Origin: Branchiostoma floridae
Lineage: Eukaryota; Chordata; Leptocardii; Amphioxiformes; Branchiostomatidae
Reading direction: 5' to 3'
Length of the DNA: 64,000 bases
Assembly: GCF_000003815.2 (NCBI RefSeq)
Contig: NC_049988.1
Span: 11,118,657 to 11,182,656 of the forward strand
This document shows, piece after piece, positions 24,201 to 33,800 of the stretch (positions within the stretch are counted from its first letter, which is position 1; each line of letters opens with the position of its first letter). The notes under the pieces are model-generated. The model made no database searches, had not been told where the DNA came from, and worked only from the letters and a program-made list of their open reading frames with translations. A program made the position numbers and the translations under genes.

Positions 24201-26405
24201 ACATGTACCATATGTTCAACAATGTTTTACATCAGTTTTCTGAGACCTGTGAGAAGAGGAAGTCTGTAACTGTGAGATAGTTCATCTGTTTCCTTTTTGT
24301 CAAAGTCAGGAAAGGTAGCTAATGTTTAAGGTCAGCAGAGGCTGTGGCAAAAAAGGAACACAACTGCACCACATAATACATTATTCTTAAGATACAATTT
24401 AGATGGAGTGAGCCAAAATTTTCCAGACAGAGTGTCGGTTAGGTAATGTTTAGTCATTCACCAACACTGATGAATGTTCATGCTAGGACTTATCAAGATT
24501 GTTGCACTAGGGGAGGGAAACAGGACTCTACTATAAAAGTCACTTGTCTTACCCATAGTTACCATACATGGCAGCATCAACCATGGATACAAGCACAATA
24601 TATCCAATTATCTGTCTTACAATAATTATTATGATCCAGTATTCAAATAAATCATACAAAGAATCATCCATTGTACACTTTATTTTGCATCTTAAGTTGT
24701 GAAACCAACAGCTGAGGAGAAATTGGTTTCAGGGGTTAAATGATAAAGTGTTTGTAGAAACAGGGCCCAAATGAAAATCACTTAAAAACACCATAAAATG
24801 AGTTAGAAAATGTTCTGTAAATGGATAAAAAAAGGGCATTTAACCATGAAGCATGTCAGCTACATTCCATGATCAAAGATCTAAGCCTGTCAACAGGCTA
24901 CGTTTATTGATTTTGTTTAAAGAGAATGGCTGGTGACATTGTTTCCCACTTAACATGATGAAATGTATTGATTTTATGGTGTTTTCAAATTAGAATAACT
25001 TCTAAAATGCTTCTCGTTTTAATATCTAACAGTATATCTGAAATATCAATGTCACAATCAATGGTCACAGACATATTGAATTTGAACATGACCTTCATTA
25101 AAGGAAGACAATACATAGTGATAAAATTTAAGTTTAAAAGTTGCTGTTGTGTTTTTAGCTCCCATGCTCTTCCTCATTCAAGTGCTGAGTGCTAAGCAGA
25201 GAAAGCAGCATGTACCATTTGGTATGACTCTGCCAGGGATCGAACTCACAGCCTACCTAATGCAAGGTGAACACACACAGTAGAGAATGCCTTTAATTTC
25301 TGCACTATCACGTACCTTGAGTTGTTTGATCAGTTCCTGTTGTTTCTCGCGCTGTTCCAGAATACGGAACTCGTGTTCGCGCTCGCTCATGTCGTCCAGG
25401 ATCTGTGCGTCCTGCGTGACACAGCCGCGTACGTCAGGGCAGCCTTGGAAGGCAAACTCCTCCAGTTCCTTCAGGAGACCCTGCAAGACACGAAGAACAA
25501 GACATTCAAACATTTATTATTCAAACATTACATTCATACAACGTCAGAACCTTAATTTAGGTTAAGAGTAAACAATTGCTTAATATATTACCAAACAAGT
25601 AACGTTAAATTTGTACTCATTTTGTACTTCTATTTCGGAGTTCAAAGTTGAGCGTACAAAAGTTGTGCCACTAAAGCTTTCTGTCATATCAGAAATATAA
25701 AATTGGAAAAACGTTGTGTGTGAAGCCTAACGTTATCATTTATATACATTACATGTTGTATTTCAATCCATTAATGTAACTCGAGTGTCCCCTAGTAAGT
25801 CCCCCACAAAGTGCTCCGAGAGGTCAAAATAGTCTAGAATATCATACATGAGTAAGAACCTTTGCCAGTTAACTCTTTAACCCCCAAAAGCAATTGTGAT
25901 GATGTCACGGTGACGCAGTGGTAGGCAAAAAGCAGGTGTTTGGGAAAAGATTGATTTACATACTAACCAGTACTTTGTTGTGCTTATTCAGATATGAATT
26001 TTTAATCCAATCTACTGACGTCATAGTAGGCACCAGCCGTCAAATACCCCAGTTATAAACAACAACAACAATGATCGCTTGTATTGCTAACCTAATTGTG
26101 TGAACTACAGTTACCTCCTTGTCGTCCGTGGGTGCTGTGACGATCTGCTTGAGTCTGAACTGTACTTGAGCGAAGTGCGTGGTGAGCGCCAGTAACGAAG
26201 AGTTCAGCTGGTCCTGTTCCTGCTCCAACATTCGCAGGCGCTCGATCTCGCTCACGTGGGGCTGGTCCCCACCCCCCTGCGCCCCCGGGGTGGGGGAGGA
26301 CGTGGCGCCCACGGGAGGCCAGCGCTCCACGTCCGGCTGGTTCTCCAGACTCAGACCCTCCATCTCCAGGTCAAAGTCTGACTCGTTTGAAACCTCCTCC
26401 ATCAT
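18300..26405 (-). CDS. RUNDC1: RUNDC1 (RUN domain-containing protein 1) orthologue, complete
   Basis: Coding exons in translation order: 26115-26405, 25316-25480, 22294-22500, 19615-19756, 18300-19276; total 1782 bp, 593 residues plus TAG (human 613). The acidic N terminus leads to the conserved RWPPVGA and SSLLALTTHFAQVQFRLKQ segments. Exon 2 holds LLKELEEFAFQGCPDV, and exons 2-4 form coiled coil (QREKQQELIKQLK, DLEDFAYKEG, STEELRHRVDNAVGEIVNPA). The last exon holds VLQIFAVSQFGCGG and the C-terminal RUN domain, from DELTNIVRRELAPALRD to LAIRHFQNIKDAF. RUN domains usually act as effectors of Rab/Rap-type GTPases; RUNDC1 has been linked to p53 inhibition. An acceptor sits just before the ATG, so at least one upstream non-coding exon is expected. 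Exon 4 ends inside a minisatellite (19346-19668). Large introns carry DNA transposons. Confidence 0.95.
19346..19668 (-). repeat. Minisatellite overlapping the RUNDC1 exon 4 splice donor
   Basis: Units of 52-54 bp repeat about three times cleanly, plus one or two degenerate units on the left. On the gene strand each unit contains the last bases of exon 4 (encoding CPVHGETRK), the donor AAAG|GTGGGT, and a short intron piece. The unit nearest the exon supplies the real exon end (19615). The next unit is 52 bp away, which shifts the frame, and its reading runs into a stop, so only the first donor preserves the protein. Confidence 0.85.
20808..22146 (+). mobile_element. Non-autonomous PIF/Harbinger-type element nested in a mariner-type element
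   Basis: Inverted ends GGCCCACTTTACATTACG and its exact complement are flanked by TTA at 20805-20807 and 22147-22149, the 3-bp duplication typical of PIF/Harbinger. Length is 1339 bp. Subterminal parts are full of short GTTAGCGGG-type motifs in both orientations. No DDE transposase or Myb-like protein is seen, so it is non-autonomous. Inside are a perfect 28-bp palindrome (21477-21504) and a tandem duplication of a GGCCGTTGCTATGACA-containing unit near 21585-21617. Confidence 0.85.
21477..21504. repeat. Perfect 28-bp palindrome
   Basis: Two 14-bp arms (first arm ACCAAGGAGCTTAT) are perfectly complementary with no spacer. The centre is TTATATAA. It lies within the nested Harbinger-type element and could form a cruciform or RNA hairpin. 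Confidence 0.85.
23631..23707. repeat. Short inverted-repeat element
   Basis: Two 21-bp arms face each other around a 35-bp purine-rich spacer: AGCCTGGTATCCAACCGTAA at the left and its near-perfect complement at the right (one mismatch). This is the structure of a very small MITE or foldback repeat. It lies in the RUNDC1 intron between exons 2 and 3. Confidence 0.65.
24541..24745 (+). repeat. Dispersed repeat, copy 2
   Basis: Second copy of the repeat at 16630-16830, in the same orientation, here within a RUNDC1 intron. The first 100 bp are clearly alike; the second half (TTGTACACTTTAT, then AACCAACAGCTGAGGA) is more diverged. Confidence 0.6.
25140..25265 (-). mobile_element. Probable tRNA-derived SINE fragment
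   Basis: Read on the minus strand, GAGTTCGATCCCTGG resembles the B box of a tRNA-type polymerase III promoter, followed by a body (TCATACCAAATGGTAC, then TGCTGCTTTCTCTGCTTAGC) similar to sequences I associate with widespread invertebrate SINEs. No clear A box or target duplication was found, so it is called a fragment. Confidence 0.45.
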
Positions 26406-27985
26406 CTTGGCTCCTGGAAACAGAAGAAAAATTGAAGCTTTTATTTTGATAAAATACTATAACAGTTAGACAGGTGTATTAGAAATAGGCAGGGGTGGGG
26501 TGAAAAATGCAGGTAGAAAATTTGAGAGGAAACAAGTAGAAGACAGAAATGGCAATAACCTGATTGCATGTTTCATCATATTTGGGGAGGCTTTTCAAAT
26601 TTCTTCTTTCCTTGGAAACCGGCAGAAATGGTAGTTATGCAGACTGTACGTTGGAAACGCCCACATTCAAACTAGAATTTGAAATCAAGCCTTCGCTTGA
26701 ATACTGCGGTTGTGTTCATCAACATATTATTAGCAGTTACATCTAAAGAGCCCGTCTACGTCCCTTGTATTTACAAAATCCACACAAACACAAACAAACG
26801 GCCGCACTTCTCTGCCAAGTGTCGGAAATCCCGGATATATTTTCTGTAGCAGGTGGTCGTGGCAGTAAATGAGAAAAATAACAACCTACCATAACCCCTT
26901 CGTTTCTACACGAAAAATAAGTTTCCTACCTTGTTAAAGATGCAGCTATCACGCCACAGCCTTTGGAAATGTCTAAAAGTCAGTTGGATCTTGTTTAAGG
27001 ACAGAAATTCGATAAATAAGGCAGAAAACTCTGGGTTTTGTATACCATCTGTTCGCGTCTCTTCCAAGCGGTGATGTAGTTCTCTACGGCGCATGCGTAA
27101 TGGTCCAGAACGAGGTTCAACCCGGAAGTCGGGTAACAGGTGGCACCAGTGCAGCAGCGCCCTCTGACAGAACCAATAATAGTGCAACAGCAATGTTTAG
27201 CGAAATTTGAGACGATTGCCCCCTTTCATTTGCCCGCATTTCCATTTGCAAGTAAATTGTAAAGCTGAAAAGTAAATGCCACTCATGTATGCAAAGAAAT
27301 TTGTAAGGAAAATATTATCATATCCTACACTGGCATATTTGTTTATTTGTTCTACAACGTTATCCTTCGAGTTCGATATACTCAGAAGTTGAAAGTAAAC
27401 AGAGCAACATGAAACTATGATAGAGTACTTTATTACATCTTTTCAAAAAATATACAAGAGATTTGAAGTTTCAGTTATGTCCCGTCAGCGCATCTTCGTG
27501 ATCAGCGTTGTAAAACGTTTCTGTCAAAATCAACTTTACTTACAATGAAGACAATGGAAAGTAAGTTGTAACGTTACTTTTTTATTTTTCTGTATGTGAT
27601 AGTTACAGCTCCATGTGACTTTTCTTCCGATGTAAATTCCGGAAGAAGGAATGCTATTGGGTAAACATTATTGGAGAAGGTACATAGTTTTTATTACATT
27701 GTTTTCCGTACGATCGACTGAACGAACATGATAGCCTGTCTCTCGCTGGCTGGGGTTAATGACCTGGCGGCTGTAAAGCCGGCCGGTAGGAGCGCGATTT
27801 TAGTCAGGCTGCAAACATAGAAGACGAATGAAAATACCTGTATGGCACTGATTCTTTATATTCCATCACTGTAACATTTGTTCAGCATCACATGTTTGAA
27901 ATTTTGTATCTGCGACTACGACGTTCTCTTTTCCTTGCCACACTAAGAGTTTACAGTCGCCGAGAAGAGGTGGTTGCTGGTCGGG
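26406..27985. other. Divergent 5' region between RUNDC1 and the unknown 27986 gene
   Basis: Both neighbouring genes point away from this 1.58-kb stretch. On the minus strand a splice acceptor (TTTCCAG) lies directly before the RUNDC1 start, and a good donor (CAAG|GTAGG) is found at 26934/26935. A non-coding first exon of RUNDC1 therefore probably ends at 26935. The start of that exon and the promoter of the plus-strand gene are not resolved. No coding sequence is evident. Confidence 0.5.
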
Positions 27986-28811
27986 ATGGCTCTGCACAAA
28001 ATCGTCCACCCGGCGATCTGCCAGGCCCTGCGGACTGAAGCGGGACACCCCGTACCGTACGGCTGTATGGACATTTCTGAGGCTATAGAGCAGCTCTGCA
28101 GCAAAACCGTCTTTGAACGTCAGCTGAAGGACGCAGCCACGGTAGGCTAGAGGGTAGCAGATTTGACAAAAATGCTTTTAGGCTTAATGAACATGCATGG
28201 AGCGAACGAAAAGGCCTTTGACCTAAAGTTGCAAGCTATAGTTGAATGCAAAAAGTGATATTAGCAAGCCAGCGTCTCATGATCTTTCTCTCAAACATGA
28301 ACATTGCCTCAGTAACATGTTTAGAACATATGCTCAAACGTTTGGCGGTTCATAAGGTGAAACATTTTTTTATGGATACAGATGTAAACAGTATATTGTT
28401 ACATTTCAACGGAAGCGTACCTTCGGGGAGCGACCAAATCAAAACAAGGCTGGACTCCATGCTTTTAAAGCTATCTATTTCTTTAAACAAAAAAAGGCAA
28501 CGCTCAATGTTGAAGTTACCTAATCTTCCCATCACTTGTTTACATATGCAGCAACTACGCTCGAAAGTCCGAAACAAGTGGGGCCATCCCATCATGAATG
28601 AGTGGATCACCAAGGACCATTTCCACCAATGCTTCGTCGCCATGAGAAAGGTCATTGACCTTCTGCCGTTCTCCAGTCCTGCCGTCAGGGAAAGAACCAG
28701 CATGCGTCTGTCGAGGTTTGAAACGGCGGATTCCATGGGTACGGGGTATATCATACACGCGCGCACGCATACACACAAGCGCGCGCACATACACACACAG
28801 ACTCACGTAAG

Positions 28812-28842
<31 letters not shown>

Positions 28843-28850
28843 GTCACTCA

Positions 28851-28881
<31 letters not shown>

Positions 28882-29910
28882 ACACACACACACACGGACA
28901 CACATACACACCCACCCACACACAGACACATTCACACACACACACACACACACATTCATACACACACATTCACACACACACATATTCATACCCACACACA
29001 CACACTCATTCTCACACGCAGAATGTGAGAGAATCATACTGCTACTGAACATCGTCCACTCACTGCCAAATCACACCATCAATGGTGAACGACGGCAATA
29101 TAACTATCCTGTCCTTGGTGCTGACTATAGTACTTAGGAAAAGGGCCTTTCCTCGGTGCTGAATGCCTTCACCTGGGGTGTTCTACTAAGCATTGCGGCT
29201 TTGGTGGCCTTTATCACCACATGTTGACACACATAAATGTCCATAGTCGGTGGCCTTCGTTTCAAATTTGTCATCCGTAGTTTGCAAAGCTCCTTTATTT
29301 CTTGAATGTTTAAGTTAGACGGACAAAACGTTAGGTTTTAATGCTAATGTGTCAATTTTGTGTAATGTATTCACACAGGTAGCAGGTAACATTATATCTT
29401 ATTTCAGTTGTATAATGCCCAATGAGCACTATCATTTACACTTTCTTTTATCCTTGCTGTGATTTATTGTGTCCATGTTGTATAGTATCCTTTCTCTTTC
29501 TTTCAGGAAATATCTTACTCAATCCCTATAACTTCTTTCCTGGTGGAGACAACGGACAAACTGTGGTGGTGTCCCATCAGCCCTCCTCAGACTGTTGTGA
29601 GGCGTGTGGCCACACTCCCTACCCCTCCCCTCCTGGCCAAAATCACCCCTCTGCCGCCAATGGGAACCACCCAATTTTGTATTACATAGAAAAGAAGGTA
29701 CGTGGCAAAAACGTCAAGGAGGCATCAAATTCCACGTTTTCTTGGCTACACCTCGCAGGCGGAGTCACGATAGGGGTTGCTGTGGGGATCCTCCTCGCAA
29801 GTGTTCCTGGGAAGTGTTGTGGAGTAGTTCGTGACGGGTCCTTGCCGATTTCTCTCCTCAAGTTGCAAGATATGATACAAGCATACAGTCATCTCCGGTT
29901 TTCAGGCTGA
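27986..29910 (+). CDS. Unrecognised 3-exon gene with HEPN-like motif and C-terminal membrane helix
   Basis: Exons 27986-28141, 28552-28738 and 29507-29910 join in phase to give 248 residues plus stop. I do not recognise the family. Residues 1-52 ([20 protein letters not shown] onward) are followed by the segment [12 protein letters not shown], then [20 protein letters not shown]. The RN-x3-H arrangement (R-N-K-W-G-H) before two amphipathic helices resembles the catalytic motif of HEPN-fold ribonucleases; this is inference from a short motif. The third exon is rich in Cys, Pro and Asn, then carries a hydrophobic stretch ([19 protein letters not shown]) that looks like one membrane segment near the C terminus. 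A strong alternative donor (AAG|GTACGT) at 29697/29698 would remove that helix if an exon lies downstream. The exon 2 donor is 14 bp from a long CA-rich repeat. The exon set is supported by matching phases, not by homology. Confidence 0.62.
28753..29020. repeat. CA/CG/CT-rich microsatellite
   Basis: About 270 bp consist mainly of CA dinucleotides with GC-alternating runs (GCGCGCGC) and a central CT block. Alternating purine-pyrimidine DNA of this kind can adopt Z-form, and the CT block could form triplex DNA. It begins 14 bp after the exon 2 donor of the preceding unknown gene. Confidence 0.95.
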
Positions 29911-30871
29911 TATTATTTTTTGTGCTTGCAAGCAATGAGATGCACTGAACAGAGTTTTTCCACCAAACTTCATCTATGTACTGATTGCGTTGTGTCATTC
30001 ATTTACATGATTTTGATTTTTACGTATCAGATGCATGTTGCAAATGTGATATTCTAAGTAATCTAACTTATCGACCGTTAACCGGAAAATTTGTTTATGT
30101 GCTTGAACAGTTGTTTATTCACTGTGATCTATGTTTTGAAAGAGCAGAAGAAAATATTATGAACATTTCCACGGCCCTATACCTTAACCAAATGATTTAC
30201 AACTGATTATTGATTTTACTTGTCATTGTAAATAAGGTCCTCATTTGCATGAATAATATCATTTAATTATCTCCTACGGGAGGGAAAGCCCATCCATTTC
30301 ACACAGGGCCAGGTAAAGGGAGGGACCAGCCATTTCACATAGGGTTAAATATCTAAGAACAGGGGATCATCCATTTCACAGGGGGATAAGGGTGTGGAAA
30401 GAAAAGACCACCCAGTTAAGGGCCTGACAAGGGAGGAACCAGTCATTTCATATGGGGTAAATGATCTAGAAATTTAACAACTCTAATTCAAAGTTAACAT
30501 TGAACCCATTAAGATTAACATAAGATTCCTGTGTGTGACATAGTAATTCGTGCGTAAGAAAGACCGAGTCCTATTATACATGGAAAGACGTTGTGCATCG
30601 CCTTACCCCGCCCGCCAGGGACGACAGATGAGGATGATGGATTTGTGTGTATCAAATAAGGTTCGCACGTTTTTGCATAGTGATTCGTGCGTATCACATA
30701 AGATTCGTACGAGTTTCATAAGGTCCGTTGCAAATGCTTAGACACACCTGGGGTAAATATTACTGAACGCTCAATTTCACATTTTCGCGCCACGACATCT
30801 TATCATGAAAGGTCAGCCAATCAGCGCGCGGGTAGCTGAGATCACTTCCGGTATCTGCACATCGCGCCAAG
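29911..30871. other. Intergenic region with degenerate CCATTTCACA repeats
   Basis: The left part is the 3' UTR of the unknown gene. Between about 30287 and 30465 the motif CCATTTCACA or CATTTCATA followed by GGG recurs at least five times in a purine-rich context, a degenerate tandem array. The right end (about 30780-30871) is the 5' UTR and promoter of the ceramide synthase gene. No other gene is seen. Confidence 0.55.
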
Positions 30872-33800
30872 ATGGTGGCTTACCAGTACTCGTGGTTTTG
30901 GAACGAGCGTTTCTGGCTCCCTCCAAACGTTACCTGGGCGGATCTCCGCAACACAGACGAGGTGCAGTACCCCCAGACCACGCAGCTGTACGTCTCAGTG
31001 GGTTATGCAGTCGTCCTGCTCATTATTCGTCTGATTTTCGAGCGGTAAGTTTGCACGGGGAGGGGCCCCACCCCACCCCGGGGGTGCGCCCCCCACGTTT
31101 TGAGGGTGTTTGATCACCTCTCTTCTAAAACATTCCCCATTGCTTATGTTCAAGTCGACAAGACGGCTCATACGATGGTGATAAATGTAGAAAATGTTGG
31201 TTTTCTTGTGGCATGTGCCATACGTGCACTTAAGCGCCGTTATGCTTAATAATTAAGACATGTGACGTGCCTTCACGTCAAAAGACAGCGTTGGTTGTTC
31301 TTCACGTGATGACGGCACCTCAGAAGACAGAAAGGGGAATGAACCCTCTCCGATAAAACTGTTAGGTGCATGATGGACCCTGTACGGTTATTTAGTTCAG
31401 TCTGGGGAAATCTTCTGGACAATTTCTCTGACCCTGAACAAGGCTGTGTAGAATTTACTATGTAGTGGTCAAATAAAGAGGAATCAATATCAGTATTTGG
31501 GCTATTTACAGTGCTGCATTGTAAAAGCAAGGAAATTGAATGGCCTTTGACCAGTATTATGTATTGGTGTTGTTGCATTTGGAACATTTTTACAACATGG
31601 ACTTAAGTTGGAAATGTTTGATCACTATGAACTGTGTTATTAATATTTTCCTTATCACAAGAAAGATGAATGGATAAATAATCATCTGGTGTATTTTGCC
31701 AGCCAGTAGGTACCCAAAGTATGAGTAATGAGGCTGTTCAACATGGTCGAGGCACCTCCTCGAGCACGGGACCCCCGTTTTACGTCCCTCCCGGAAGACG
31801 ATTTCGTGGAAAACTTCGTGAGGCTACAGCAATCCGGACGTCCTTGGTTGGTCCCCCATCCAAGCACTATCCAGACTGCGCGTTGCTTAACTTCCGAGAT
31901 CGAGGGATCGGGTGTACCAATGCACCACAAATTGTTTTATATCACCCCCTTTGTATTGCCTGTATCCAAGTTAAATGACAGCACAATTGAACTGGTTTGT
32001 TTCAATCAAACAGCCTTTTAGTTTATTTAACAGGACTATTTGTTTATCTTGTTCTCAAGTAAACCTAATGTTGGCAGTCAACCCTCCCATGGGACAGTCC
32101 ATCATGAAGGGGAGAGGGATGGCTTTAAAAAAAATCCTGCACAAAGAGTTGTCATGGCAACAAATGCTGAAGATTACTGACAAAAAATGTATAACTCAAA
32201 TTTGTCAAAAGCATTTTAGATCAAATTGGAAAAAAAGTACAAACACAATTCTGAGACATGATACATTTTCCCCCTTGATCCATTTTGGTCTGACTCTGAC
32301 CTTAAAAAACCAAATATGTCATATTCTCATAATCTTATGATGATCACATGTAGATTAGTTGCACCATCTAAATGTTGCCAGTGAAGTAAGAATGCAAGAT
32401 TAAAAGCTGTACAGTCTTGCTAAAGTTATCAAGTATTTCTCGGCTTTACCACAAATACATCATGAGTAAGGACATTCCAATATGCTTTGTTGTAGGATAC
32501 TTTGTGTGATCATGTGAAAAGCACACACCATTCGAGAACTACAGTAAAGGCCCACACAGGGAAGTGTTGTGTAGAATAGATCTAGAACTAAAGACGAAGA
32601 CTAACTAAAACCCAGAGGCAGCCAGGGAATTTTAAGAAGTCAACTTCAGAGGAAAGAATGGACACTTAGAAAGACTATGGTAGGCTTCTAAGATGCCATT
32701 TAGACCTAAACCATGTTTTCTGGAGAAACAGATGACATACATTTTACCTTGCTAACTAGTTCCTGAAGCAGAAATAACCCAGTCCCAATCAAATGTGGTG
32801 CAAATGTGTTACGAGGGGCGTTCAAGAAGTAATCCACCTGACCCACTTCCAGTTGTCTGATCTAGATGAAATTTTGTATATGTAATGATTCATATCTCTA
32901 TGGGTTATGGTGCAAAAAACAGCTCTGAACTAATTTTGGTTTTTGATTTAAAGGTGTTTGAACTGAGTCAGGTGTGAAATGGACCAGGTGTGAAATGGAG
33001 CCAGTTGAGTGTCGCGCAGTGATCCGGTTTTTGTATTTGAAAGGACGCATACCAAATGAGACTTTTGATGAAATAAAAGAAACTTATGGTGATGATTCCC
33101 CATCATATGACCTTGTAAAACGCTGGCATTGTGAATTCAAACATGGCCGGAAGTCTGTGGAAACAGCTCCCAGACCTGGTCGTCCCTCTTCTGCCATTGA
33201 TGAGGCATCTGTTGCAGGACCAACCTGGGGCGTCCTACAAAAACGGTGTACAGAGCCTGCATCAAACGATGGTAGAAATGCATAACTCTGGGTGATTCCT
33301 ATGAAGAGAAAGACTAATAACTGCACCAAGTTTCATTAATCTCCTCCTTTGGCAAATGGGTCAGGTGGATTACTTCTTGAACGCCCCTCGTATACCATAT
33401 GGTTACAGGGCCCCACCCTCATGTTTCTGCTCTTGCCTTGGATCAGTGTCACTGAAGCAGATCTAGAGAGAAGATTGTTTGTATTGGTTGCAATCAGATA
33501 ATCTTCCTGGGAATTATGTGGCAACACCTTTGGCACATGTAATCTATTTACCTTCTGAAATTCACAATAAAGAGACTGTAACCATGGTGTAACACTGTAA
33601 GAAGATTGCTAAGGAACAGTTAAACCAGCTGTGCTTTTGTTTGACCAGGATTGAAAAATGGAACTTATATGGACTTATGGCAAATTGTATTTGTAACCTA
33701 GCCAACAAGGTCCCTTAGTACTTTAATCTTGTTGTGAGAACCCAATAATCAGGTGTTATTAAAGCATAGATAGACAATTGGCTTGAGTTGTTTTTAACGG

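Noticed and set aside
28246-29028. 260-residue plus-strand open frame including His-Thr repeats
   Set aside because: It runs through intron, exon 2 in frame, and then the CA microsatellite; splice sites with matching phase support only 28552-28738 as coding.
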